From contig CATLGW010000011.1 of the NCBI GenBank assembly GCA_949948715.1, positions 1-62,163 of the forward strand: a stretch of DNA of 62,163 nt, written 5' to 3'. The stretch is from an uncultured Lachnospiraceae bacterium (GTDB lineage: Bacteria; Bacillota; Clostridia; Lachnospirales; Lachnospiraceae). Below are positions 8,273-15,742 of this stretch, piece after piece (within the stretch, counting starts at the first letter, position 1; each line of letters opens with the position of its first letter). Both the position numbers and the translations under genes were made by a program. The notes beneath the pieces were generated by a model. The model did not search any database. It was not told where the DNA came from and saw only the letters and a program-made list of their open reading frames with translations.

Positions 8273-9106
8273 CTACAGAACCTTATCTAACACCATCATC
8301 AGCGCGAAGCCTGCCGCAAAGGCGATGGTCCCCAGATTGGAATGCCTGCCCTCCGCAGCCTCCGGAATCAGTTCGTCCACCACCACATACAACATGGCTC
8401 CTGCCGCAAACGCCAGCAGATAGGGGAGCAGAAAGGTCATGGTGCTGGCCAGAAGAATGGCCAGAAGGGCGCCCACCGGCTCCACCACCCCGGAGAGGGT
8501 TCCGTACAGAAACGCCCTCCCCCGGCTGTTCCCCTCGCTGCGAAGGGGAAACGCGATAATGGCCCCCTCCGGAATGTTCTGTATGGCGATGCCCACCGCC
8601 AGGGTCATGGCCTCGGCCAGGGTCACCGCCCCGTCCCCCCGCAACACCCCGGCGAAGGTAGCCCCACAGGCCGCTCCCTCCGGCAGATTGTGGATGGTCA
8701 CGGCGAAGATCAGCATGGCGGTCCGTCCCAGACGGCTCTTTCTGCCCTCCGGCTCCGCGCTGCCCACATGCAGATGAGGCACCAGGACGTCCGCCAGAAG
8801 CAAAAATCCGATTCCCATGAGAAAACCGGCCAGGGCGGGAAGGACAGACCACCTGCCCCTCTCGTCGCTCATCTCCATGGCGGGCATCAGAAGGGACCAG
8901 ATGGACGCCGCCACCATCACCCCCGCCGCAAATCCCACAAATATTCTCTGCACGTCCGTTGTAATCTGTTTCTTCAGAAAAAAAACACAGGCCGCCCCCG
9001 CCGTAGTTCCCAGGAGCGGCACCATCAATCCTATGAAAATCCCCAATGAGTTCCCCCGTTTCCGCATCCGAAGCAGATGCATCCATTCTACATCAGTATA
9101 TAGCAA
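8273..9106 (-). CDS. ZIP-family divalent metal transporter
   Basis: This is an integral membrane transporter that imports zinc or a related divalent metal in ZupT/GufA-like families. The protein has eight membrane segments. The metal-site motifs HNLPEGAA (TM4) and NIPEGAI (TM5) are intact, as is the EPVGA motif of TM6. A short His-containing loop (LVPHLHVG) lies between TM3 and TM4. I chose the TTG at 9106 because AAGGA lies seven bases upstream. ATGs at 9082 and 9067 lack a binding site but would also include TM1. It sits downstream of two G3E GTPases, which supports a joint role in metal supply. Metal preference cannot be read from sequence. Confidence 0.85.
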   Translation of the reverse strand: MLYTDVEWMHLLRMRKRGNSLGIFIGLMVPLLGTTAGAACVFFLKKQITTDVQRIFVGFAAGVMVAASIWSLLMPAMEMSDERGRWSVLPALAGFLMGIGFLLLADVLVPHLHVGSAEPEGRKSRLGRTAMLIFAVTIHNLPEGAACGATFAGVLRGDGAVTLAEAMTLAVGIAIQNIPEGAIIAFPLRSEGNSRGRAFLYGTLSGVVEPVGALLAILLASTMTFLLPYLLAFAAGAMLYVVVDELIPEAAEGRHSNLGTIAFAAGFALMMVLDKVL

Positions 9107-9149
9107 CCGCTCGTCCTTTATGCGGGGAACCTCAAATTTATGACTGTTT

Positions 9150-10082
9150 TTATGAAAAATCTATCACGGCATCCTTAGGAGCCTTCGTCGGCTCCACACA
9201 AACGGCGTGAAGCACAGGGCCCTCCCCCTGATAATCCTTCCAATATTCCCTGGATACCGTGGCCGTCACCTTCACCCAGGCCTGCTGCTCCAGCTCCCCG
9301 GCCCCCGGATACTCGCATACATATCCCAAAAAGGCCATATCGTCCGCGCAGCAGGTCATAGCCATCCTCCCGGGAACAAAATACCCCTCCGGAAAATGCT
9401 CCGGCTTAAGCACCATGGCCACAAACTGAAGCGTTTTACCGATATATCTGTCCAGATGATCCATGGAATCCAAATACCAGATTCCATAGCCTCTGGCATC
9501 CAAATCCAGGGTGCTCTGATTCAGGTCATAGGGGAGATCCTCCTCCAGAATCTCGTCGATCTCTCCCTGAGTGTCCTCAAAGACCACATCCGCAGAAGGA
9601 TTCACCGCCTTGATATTTCGCTTGTAGCCGTTTAACTCTTCCCTCACATTATCGCAGCGGTTGAAAATGATAAGCTCGGACTTGCGGATCATCTCCGCCA
9701 GCAGCGATCTCATATTCGTGTAATACATCGGGAAGGTGGAGCCGTCTATGGTGGTGATCTGCTGCTCCACCTTCCAGTTTCTGGGCAGCTTCATATCCTT
9801 GAAATTCCACATACCGTTATACTCTATAATGATACGTTCCGGCCGGTGCTTTTTTTCCAAAGCGGTGAGATGGGAGGGAGTGAAATCCTCCTCGTTCTCT
9901 ATCAGCTCTACCACAGTGCGGCTTTTCTCCAAAAGCGCCGGCTCATACTCTATCTCCCCCTCCTCGCACAATAAAAGCAGGGTCTTTCCCTTGACACGGA
10001 AATAGGGCTGCTCCAGGGTAAATGTGATAAACTCGGTCTTGCCGCTCTCCAGAAAACCGTTAATAATATATACGGGCTTCAT
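9150..10082 (-). CDS. G3E (CobW-like) GTPase with TIGR03943-like C-terminal domain
   Basis: This is a 310-residue cytoplasmic P-loop GTPase of the G3E metallochaperone class. Walker A is GFLESGKT near residues 9-16, and a base-recognition-like NRCD occurs near 147. The usual CxCC metal site of CobW/ZNG1 is missing; CEEGE stands where the switch region begins. The C-terminal third, from about residue 225, resembles the TIGR03943/DUF1980 family: PGRMAMTCCADD, then YVCEYPG, WVKVTATVSREYW and CVEPTKAP. In other Firmicutes, as I recall, that family lies as a separate gene beside a permease and a G3E GTPase, so a fusion is notable. GGAGG precedes the ATG. It lies between the His-rich G3E gene and the ZIP gene. 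Confidence 0.8.
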   Translation of the reverse strand: MKPVYIINGFLESGKTEFITFTLEQPYFRVKGKTLLLLCEEGEIEYEPALLEKSRTVVELIENEEDFTPSHLTALEKKHRPERIIIEYNGMWNFKDMKLPRNWKVEQQITTIDGSTFPMYYTNMRSLLAEMIRKSELIIFNRCDNVREELNGYKRNIKAVNPSADVVFEDTQGEIDEILEEDLPYDLNQSTLDLDARGYGIWYLDSMDHLDRYIGKTLQFVAMVLKPEHFPEGYFVPGRMAMTCCADDMAFLGYVCEYPGAGELEQQAWVKVTATVSREYWKDYQGEGPVLHAVCVEPTKAPKDAVIDFS

Positions 10083-10160
10083 CCTTCCTCCGCCTTTCCC
10101 AATCCCGGGGCAATGCCTTCCGGCCCGCCCACTTACAGTGATACGATAGCTTACGCTGCA

Positions 10161-11414
10161 TTATACACGGAACAGCTTCCCCAGCCCCGCCTCGTCAAGG
10201 TTTGCGCCGATCACGCATATTTTGCCGGTGACCTGGGGACTGCCGCTTCTGATCTCGTGTTCCTGGGGAACATAGTCATAATAGAGCCAGCCGCCGTCCT
10301 CGCCGGACACCATTCCCTTGGCCCGCAGTATGGTGCCGTAGCTGCCGCCGTCCAGGGCCTCAAGAATTCTCTCCAACTCTTCCCTGCCGTACACATTGGG
10401 AGTCTCCGCCCCCCAGCTTGAAAACACCTCGTCCGCATGGTGATGATGCCCATGCCCTTCCTCATGGTGATGCCCATGGTCCTCCCCGTGATGGTGGCCG
10501 CAGCACTCTCCCTCCTCATGGTGGTGGCCGTGGCACTCTCCCTCCTCATGGTGGTGACCGTGGCACTCTCCCTCCTCGTGATGGTGGCCGCAGCACTCTC
10601 CCTCCTCATGGTGGTGGCCGCAGCACTCTCCCTCCTCATGGTGGTGGCCGCAGCACTCTCCCTCCTCGTGGTGGTGGCCGCAGCACTCTTCCTCCTCATG
10701 GTGATGGCCGTGACACTCTTCCTCGTGATGATGGTGGCCGCAGCACTCTCCCTCCTCGTGGTGGTGGTGTTCGTGCTCCGGCTCCTCCATCATCTCTCTC
10801 AGCAGATCCTCCACTCTGTCCGCCCCCTCGATGGCGGCCAAAACGGCCTTTCCGTCAAGCCGGGCCAGAGGAGTGGTGATAATGGCCGCCTGCTCGTTGT
10901 GCCGGCGGATCAGTTCCGCGCACTCCGCCGTCCTCTCGGGAGTGAGCTTATCCGTCCTGCTAAGGATCACCGTGCCGGCATAGGCAATCTGGTTGATAAA
11001 GAATTCCCCGAAATTCTTGAGATACATTTTGCACTTGGAGGCGTCCACCACCGCCACCGCGCTGTTAATCTGCACATCCAGATCCCCGGCCACTCCCTCC
11101 ACGGCCTTCAGCACGTCGGAGAGCTTGCCCACCCCGGAGGGCTCGATCAGAATGCGCTCCGGGGCGTAGGTGTTTATGACCTCCTTCAGGGAGGCGCCGA
11201 AATCCCCCACCAGGGAACAGCAGATGCACCCGGAATTCATCTCCTTGATCTCTATGCCGGACTCTTTCAGGAACCCTCCGTCGATGCCGATCTCACCGAA
11301 CTCGTTCTCAATCAGGACCGTCCTGCTGCCGTCCAGGGCCTCCTTCAGCAGCTTTTTGATTAAGGTCGTCTTCCCCGCCCCCAGGAAACCGGACACCACG
11401 TCGATCTTTGTCAT
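10161..11414 (-). CDS. G3E GTPase metallochaperone (ZNG1/CobW-like) with His/Cys repeat array
   Basis: This 417-residue GTPase probably delivers zinc or a similar metal. Walker A GFLGAGKTT lies at residues 9-17. ENEFGEIGIDG and the CxCC-type metal motif (SGCICC near 62-67) are conserved. SRTDK is the guanine-specificity motif near 157. Residues about 213-326 are a low-complexity array of ten-residue units of the form HHHEEGECCG, giving dozens of His and many Cys. A CobW C-terminal domain follows (GSYGTILRAKGMV near 350). The array is encoded by a 30-bp tandem repeat. It is the first gene of the metal cluster and has its own promoter. The repeat would serve as a metal reservoir or sensor (inference). 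Confidence 0.87.
   Translation of the reverse strand: MTKIDVVSGFLGAGKTTLIKKLLKEALDGSRTVLIENEFGEIGIDGGFLKESGIEIKEMNSGCICCSLVGDFGASLKEVINTYAPERILIEPSGVGKLSDVLKAVEGVAGDLDVQINSAVAVVDASKCKMYLKNFGEFFINQIAYAGTVILSRTDKLTPERTAECAELIRRHNEQAAIITTPLARLDGKAVLAAIEGADRVEDLLREMMEEPEHEHHHHEEGECCGHHHHEEECHGHHHEEEECCGHHHEEGECCGHHHEEGECCGHHHEEGECCGHHHEEGECHGHHHEEGECHGHHHEEGECCGHHHGEDHGHHHEEGHGHHHHADEVFSSWGAETPNVYGREELERILEALDGGSYGTILRAKGMVSGEDGGWLYYDYVPQEHEIRSGSPQVTGKICVIGANLDEAGLGKLFRV
10437..10776 (-). repeat. Coding 30-bp tandem repeat array (His/Cys units)
   Basis: About nine near-identical 30-bp units lie within a 340-bp His-coding stretch. Unit-to-unit differences are mostly GGTGGT/GATGGT and CAT/CGT type changes, so the array looks recently expanded. 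All units stay in frame with the GTPase. Confidence 0.9.
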
Positions 11415-11454
11415 ATTCTCAAACCTCTTTTCTGTGAATTCACTTTATCTTTTT

Positions 11455-11483
11455 ATTTTCTATCAGATTCATCCGATTGTCAA
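11455..11483 (-). promoter_or_regulatory. Probable promoter of the metal cluster
   Basis: There is a consensus -35 TTGACA (11478-11483, minus strand), a 17-base spacer and a weak -10 GAAAAT. Two direct CCGATT hexamers (11473-11478 and 11488-11493) flank the -35, so a metal-responsive repressor could bind there. No recognised Zur box is visible. Confidence 0.45.
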
Positions 11484-11585
11484 TATGCCGATTCTAAAAC
11501 TTTTGTAAAACCGTAACAGTCAAACCTTACGGAGCCGAGAAGTCAAAAGGGCATCCCTGTGCAAATTTGCGAGGGCGTAAAACCC

Positions 11586-12314
11586 TCACCCGGACAGCCC
11601 GTACATGGCCTCCGCCACACTGCTGGGCAGAACCGCCAATTCCCCGTCCTCCCCCACCCCGCACAGGATGCCCATAAAATGTCCGAATTCGTCGTAGACG
11701 CCGCTGCCGCTCATCCCCGGGTCCGCCTCCCCGGACAAAATCATCATATACTGCCCGAAATCCTCCACAAAAATCCAACTCTCCAAAAGCACGGCGAACC
11801 GATAACCGAAACCGTTCTCATTCTCCGGGTCCGCCACAAAAATGCCGTCCCCCGGCTCCGGTCCGTCCAGGGCCTCCCCGTCCCTTGCCGCGGCGGCATA
11901 CCTTTCACCGTAATCCTCGCCCAACGCTTCCCTCTCCAACGTCAGAAAGGCACAGTCCGCCTCCCAGTGGATGCGGTAGTCCCCGCAGACAGCCTCCCGC
12001 CCGTCGCCAAAGCGCACCGTAATTCCCTCCGCCCCGTCCGCCATCACATGGCCAGCCGTCAAAATAACAAGCCCATCCCCCGTATCCTGATAGACCACAC
12101 CCCTGCCGGAGAGCCCTCCCGCGGATACCCACACCGCCCCGGACCGGGCTCTTTGCAAACCGTCCTCCTCCGCCTGCCCGGGAGAAACCCAAGGAGATGT
12201 CCGGGAGGATTCCGCTGCCTCTTTTGTCCCCCTTCCGCAGCCTTCCAATGACAACGCTGCGGCCGCGAAAAGCGCCCACGCCAGATATCTGCCTCTGCTC
12301 CCCAAGCCTCTCAA
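11586..12314 (-). CDS. Trypsin-like serine protease lipoprotein
   Basis: This is a predicted surface-anchored S1-type protease of 242 residues. An N-terminal basic stretch and hydrophobic segment end in the lipobox LEGC near residues 23-26. The catalytic triad is visible as TAGHV (His), DCAFL (Asp) and GMSGSGV (Ser), in the HtrA-like order. No PDZ domain follows, so this is a short stand-alone protease domain. The TTG at 12314 was chosen because GGGGAGGAG lies eight bases upstream and gives a normal signal peptide; longer starts lack a site. Substrate unknown. It lies just downstream of rnpB in the same direction. Confidence 0.78.
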   Translation of the reverse strand: MRGLGSRGRYLAWALFAAAALSLEGCGRGTKEAAESSRTSPWVSPGQAEEDGLQRARSGAVWVSAGGLSGRGVVYQDTGDGLVILTAGHVMADGAEGITVRFGDGREAVCGDYRIHWEADCAFLTLEREALGEDYGERYAAAARDGEALDGPEPGDGIFVADPENENGFGYRFAVLLESWIFVEDFGQYMMILSGEADPGMSGSGVYDEFGHFMGILCGVGEDGELAVLPSSVAEAMYGLSG

Positions 12315-12415
12315 CCTTATTGCTCCTCCCCGGTTAAACCCAAACCCTGCCGGACCCGTACCGATCAAACGCCATCGGTCAATCTCTGTCCCGGCACATT
12401 TTCCGCCACAGCAAA

Positions 12416-12444
12416 CGGACCGGCATCCTCAGAATGCCAGTCCG
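12416..12444 (-). terminator. Hairpin following rnpB
   Basis: The stem CGGAC-GGCAT pairs with ATGCC-GTCCG with a single mismatch and a seven-base loop. It is placed between the rnpB 3' end and the protease gene. The T-run is weak on either strand, so termination strength is uncertain. Confidence 0.5.
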
Positions 12445-12483
12445 CCGATTTTCTCTGACTTACATAGTCAAAGTGTAAGCAAA

Positions 12484-12826
12484 ACGATAAGCCGGGTTAT
12501 GTCGTGGGTGATCATCTATCTAGCACGGCTGTCGCCAGCCGCGTCAAGCGACCTACCTGAGAGCAGGCCGGGCAAGCCTCTGGCCCTCTGCTTGGTCTTG
12601 CTTCGGATGGGGTTTACATGGCTCCGCCCGTTACCGGACGGACGGTAGTCTCTTACACTGCCTTTCCACCCTTACCCGGCGCAGTCAGCCCCGGGCGGTA
12701 TCTCTCTGTTGCACTGTCCTGGGAGTCGCCTCCACCAGACGTTATCTGGCATCCTGCCCTGTGAAGCCCGGACTTTCCTCACCTGTGGGGAACCCACAGC
12801 CGCGATCACCTGTCTTACTTACACGC
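12484..12826 (-). ncRNA. rnpB: RNase P RNA (class A)
   Basis: This is the catalytic RNA of RNase P, which trims tRNA 5' leaders. On the minus strand the conserved core GAGGAAAGTCCGGGCTTC follows a 5' region with GGTGATCGCGGC. The 3' part carries the conserved GATGATCACCCACGACA and CCCGGCTTAT, which closes helix P1/P4 elements. The length of about 340 nt is normal. Ends are estimated from the promoter and the P1 complement. Confidence 0.93.
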
Positions 12827-12831
12827 CCTCA

Positions 12832-12860
12832 ATTATAGCCTTTTCCCCCAAAAAAAGCAA
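12832..12860 (-). promoter_or_regulatory. rnpB promoter
   Basis: On the minus strand there is a -35 TTGCTT (12855-12860), a 17-base spacer and a -10 TATAAT (12832-12837). It predicts a start at about 12826. Confidence 0.8.
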
Positions 12861-12892
12861 GCATATCATTTATCTCCTGCATATCATTTATC
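12861..12892. repeat. 14-bp direct repeat upstream of the rnpB promoter
   Basis: GCATATCATTTATC occurs at 12861-12874 and 12879-12892 with a four-base gap. It lies just upstream of the rnpB -35. The remaining stretch to the LytTR gene (12893-13053) shows no gene or strong structure. Confidence 0.5.
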
Positions 12893-13053
12893 CCCACCGC
12901 CACAAGCCCAATGATCCTGCGGCAGTTTATGCGGCCCGAAGGGGAAGACCGCGCTTTATCTCCGTAAACAAGGGGGTTTGTCCTGAACGCAGACTGTGCG
13001 GAAGGATCATTTTGAAAAGCGCGCCTACGACAGCGGCAGGGATGGACCGAGGG

Positions 13054-13431
13054 TCAGACCAAAGCGGAAGGCTCACCCTCTTGGCCGGACCCCTCCTGAA
13101 AAAGCGCGTACTGCCTCTTGACCTCGGGATAACGGGACTTGGGGACGGAAATCTCCTTTCCCATGGACATACGCAGGACATAGCTGCTGATCTTCTCAAT
13201 ATACCGCATATTGACCAGGTAGCTCTGATGGACCCGCAGGAAACCCATTCCCGCAAGCTCCTCCTCAATCTCATTCAACTTCTTGTATATGCTGTATTCT
13301 CCCTTTGTGGTACAGTAGACATTTTTGTGCCTGTGCGTCTCGATATACAGGATTTCCTCCGCCGCAAGCTCCACGTTTCCCTCCACAAAGGAGTACATGA
13401 CCTCTTGGCCGTCTCCGATTTTGTCTCTCAT
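13054..13431 (-). CDS. Stand-alone LytTR DNA-binding domain regulator
   Basis: This 125-residue protein consists almost entirely of a LytTR domain (about residues 10-112). Hallmarks are EEILYIETHRHKNVYCT, the middle FLRVHQSYLVNMRYI and the end VPKSRYPEVKRQY. There is no receiver or membrane domain, so it is not a classic response regulator. The ribosome binding site is weak (GGGTGG). The gene starts 90 bases after the GT-C-like gene, with an inverted repeat between them. LytTR proteins usually control cell-surface, bacteriocin or quorum genes (family knowledge). Its target here is unknown. Confidence 0.85.
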   Translation of the reverse strand: MRDKIGDGQEVMYSFVEGNVELAAEEILYIETHRHKNVYCTTKGEYSIYKKLNEIEEELAGMGFLRVHQSYLVNMRYIEKISSYVLRMSMGKEISVPKSRYPEVKRQYALFQEGSGQEGEPSALV

Positions 13432-13483
13432 AGCAGCCGCCCACCCTCGTATTGATTAAAGTCCCTCAGTATGGTTATCGGCT

Positions 13484-13518
13484 TTTTGTGCCGGAAACTA
13501 TAATCACAAGGCACAAAA
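13484..13518. promoter_or_regulatory. Perfect 9-bp inverted repeat upstream of the LytTR gene
   Basis: TTTTGTGCC (13484-13492) and GGCACAAAA (13510-13518) are perfect complements with a 17-base spacer. The spacer contains a TATAGT-like sequence. It could be an operator or an mRNA hairpin after the upstream gene; no T-run supports a terminator. Confidence 0.45.
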
Positions 13519-13521
13519 CGA

Positions 13522-15738
13522 CTATGCTTCCTCCGAATCCTTCTCTTTCCCGCGCTTTATGACTATCGCCGCCCGCCACAGCGCAAGGCAGAGCAGACCG
13601 CCCAGAGAGACCAGATCACAGGCCGTAAAAAACGACAACCCCCGGTAAAACACCTCGATATGATGCATTCCCCCAGGGATATCGCAGGCCACCAAAGACA
13701 GCCGCTCCTGTACCTCAACCCGCTCCCCGTCTATCCTCACCTCATAGCCCGGATAGTAATGCAGGGGAAACAGGGCTCTCACAGAGTCTCCCGCTTCCTC
13801 CGCCACCGCCACGTCCGCCGAGATGCTTACGCCCCTCTTTTGATAATTCTGCCACACAACGCTCTTCGGCTCCCCGCACACCGCCTGCTGCCCCTGCTCC
13901 CTGGCGCTCATCCATGCCATGTGCTCCTCCTCATCGCATATGATATGGGCGTACTCCTCGTCATAGAATTCCAGGGGCATACTGTAGCGGCACAGATAGA
14001 GCGCATCCGTATAATCCGCTCCCTCCGCCCACAGCTTGTCCTCCGTGTCCGCCTGACGGGCCACGTCGCCGAAGAAATACCCGCAGCTTAGAAGCGCTGC
14101 GGCCACCATGATCGGACACAGCCAGGCGGCTCTTCGAAAGCCCTTCTCCCACTCCGTCACGGCCACAGCCGCAACCACGGAGAACAAAAACGCCGACACG
14201 CCCAAAAGCCGCCAGGGAAACTGCAAAGCCCGCAGGACGCTCTCCAGCCACTCACTGTGCAAAAGCGTCTCCCAGGGAGCCACCCACAGAGTCATCAGCA
14301 GAAATCCGCTGCCCAGAACCAGACAATGCCGTCCTGCCTTCATCCGGCTGCCGCTCTCCTCCCGGGTGAGGAGTCTGGCGCAAAACAGAACAATCCCCGC
14401 AAGCAGCACGCTCCCCAGGGTCACGGACATGGAATATTTCATTCCCAGGGCCCGGGCTTCTCCGTCCCATCTGGCGAAGGGCTCAAACACCCTCATCAGA
14501 TCCACCGTCAGAGTCTCCATCTGATTCTCCACGGCATAACAGTGTAAGCCCTCCCCCGAAAAGCGCAGAAACGGCCCGAGAAAATAGAGATTCAAAACCA
14601 CAACGCCAAGAGCCGCCATTCCCAGGTTCAAAAGCCTCTTTGCCGTCTGCCCTCTGTCCGCCGAGACCAGCCACCAGAAAAGCTCCGCCAGAATCAGCAC
14701 GGCGTAAAGCTCCAGGGAGAGAATGTGGGAGCTCAATACCCCCGTCATTCCGATCATCAGAAGATACCACCTCTCCCGCCTGTTCCACAGAATCTCCCAG
14801 ATTCCCCAAAACACCAAAGGCAGAAACACCATGGCCAGACACTCCCCCAGGGCTCCCCGGACGTAAATATTCACCAGCCGATAGGGATTGACGGTGTAAA
14901 ACACAGCCGCCATCAGGGCAGTCCGGTGCTCCCGGCAGATATTCTTCACCCCGTAATAGGAGAGAAACGCCGTTCCCACATTTGCCCCAAAATACAAAAG
15001 CTTCAACCCCACCACGGAGGAAATATTCAAAAACTTCAATACCGCCGGAATATACAGGAAAAGCTGAGGATACATAACACCTGTAATGTTTCCGTACCCC
15101 TCAAGCTGTACCGGATTGATCCTCACGGGAAACTGCCCCGTCCTGAGCCCCTCATAGATTCCGTTGATCCGGGCCAGATGAAAGGCCGTGTCATGACCTG
15201 CGATGAGAAAATTATTAAACAGCGGCAGGGAAGCCAGCACTCCCAGCCCCGCCAAAAGGAGCGCGGCGTTGTGCTCCTCCCTGTAAACCTTTCCGCCGTA
15301 CAGAAAACTCCCCGCCGCCAAAAGGCAGAAGAGGAAAGCCAGAAAATAATTGTCATAGTTCGTGAGTTTCACACTCTGGATCCGCCATCCCTCTATGGAG
15401 CCCTCCGCCGCCAGCAGAGAGATTTCCCTGGCATTCTCCGGCACGGAGACCAGGCCCTGCAGCGTTCCCTCTCCCAGAGGACATTCCTGGGACCACAGGG
15501 CTGTGCCCTGCCCGTTCTCCCCGGACACCAGGGCACCGGACCAAAGGGTCACCTGATTTCCCTTCTGGGCATTGTGATACTCGATCTCCACCCCGTACTC
15601 CCCGGCAGGCAGATAGGCGCATTTATCCCCCGCCTCGCAGTCCCGGGCGTATATTTCCCCACGGAGGAACAAAAAGACCGCCAGCGCCAGAAAAACCAGG
15701 CTCAAATATTTCCAGGTGAAATTTATTTTTCCCAACAT
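13522..15738 (-). CDS. Large polytopic membrane protein, GT-C glycosyltransferase-like
   Basis: This 738-residue protein has an N-terminal membrane helix, an extracytoplasmic beta-rich domain to about residue 135, and about ten further membrane helices to about 540. A C-terminal extracytoplasmic domain and a final helix near 710-730 complete it. The loop after the third helix contains GHDTAFHLARINGIYEGLRTG, the acidic first-loop pattern of GT-C glycosyltransferases; the sequence also resembles the 6-pyruvoyl-tetrahydropterin-synthase-related membrane protein family. It probably transfers a lipid-linked sugar at the outer face of the membrane (inference). The ATG at 15738 lies four bases after the previous stop, so translation is likely coupled to that second GT-C-like gene. 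Confidence 0.7.
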   Translation of the reverse strand: MLGKINFTWKYLSLVFLALAVFLFLRGEIYARDCEAGDKCAYLPAGEYGVEIEYHNAQKGNQVTLWSGALVSGENGQGTALWSQECPLGEGTLQGLVSVPENAREISLLAAEGSIEGWRIQSVKLTNYDNYFLAFLFCLLAAGSFLYGGKVYREEHNAALLLAGLGVLASLPLFNNFLIAGHDTAFHLARINGIYEGLRTGQFPVRINPVQLEGYGNITGVMYPQLFLYIPAVLKFLNISSVVGLKLLYFGANVGTAFLSYYGVKNICREHRTALMAAVFYTVNPYRLVNIYVRGALGECLAMVFLPLVFWGIWEILWNRRERWYLLMIGMTGVLSSHILSLELYAVLILAELFWWLVSADRGQTAKRLLNLGMAALGVVVLNLYFLGPFLRFSGEGLHCYAVENQMETLTVDLMRVFEPFARWDGEARALGMKYSMSVTLGSVLLAGIVLFCARLLTREESGSRMKAGRHCLVLGSGFLLMTLWVAPWETLLHSEWLESVLRALQFPWRLLGVSAFLFSVVAAVAVTEWEKGFRRAAWLCPIMVAAALLSCGYFFGDVARQADTEDKLWAEGADYTDALYLCRYSMPLEFYDEEYAHIICDEEEHMAWMSAREQGQQAVCGEPKSVVWQNYQKRGVSISADVAVAEEAGDSVRALFPLHYYPGYEVRIDGERVEVQERLSLVACDIPGGMHHIEVFYRGLSFFTACDLVSLGGLLCLALWRAAIVIKRGKEKDSEEA

Positions 15739-15742
15739 ACTT

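Noticed and set aside
10437..10776. Regular 30-bp repeats resembling a CRISPR array
   Set aside because: There are no unique spacers; units are contiguous and in frame with the G3E GTPase, encoding His/Cys decads.
10437..11363. Long plus-strand open frames across the His-rich repeat
   Set aside because: They mirror the minus-strand repeat, give low-complexity peptides, lack ribosome binding sites and oppose a clear GTPase gene.
13432..13524. Possible upstream exon-like extension of the LytTR protein in another frame
   Set aside because: A short open frame ends overlapping the LytTR ATG but shows no receiver-domain motifs; a frameshifted response regulator is not supported.
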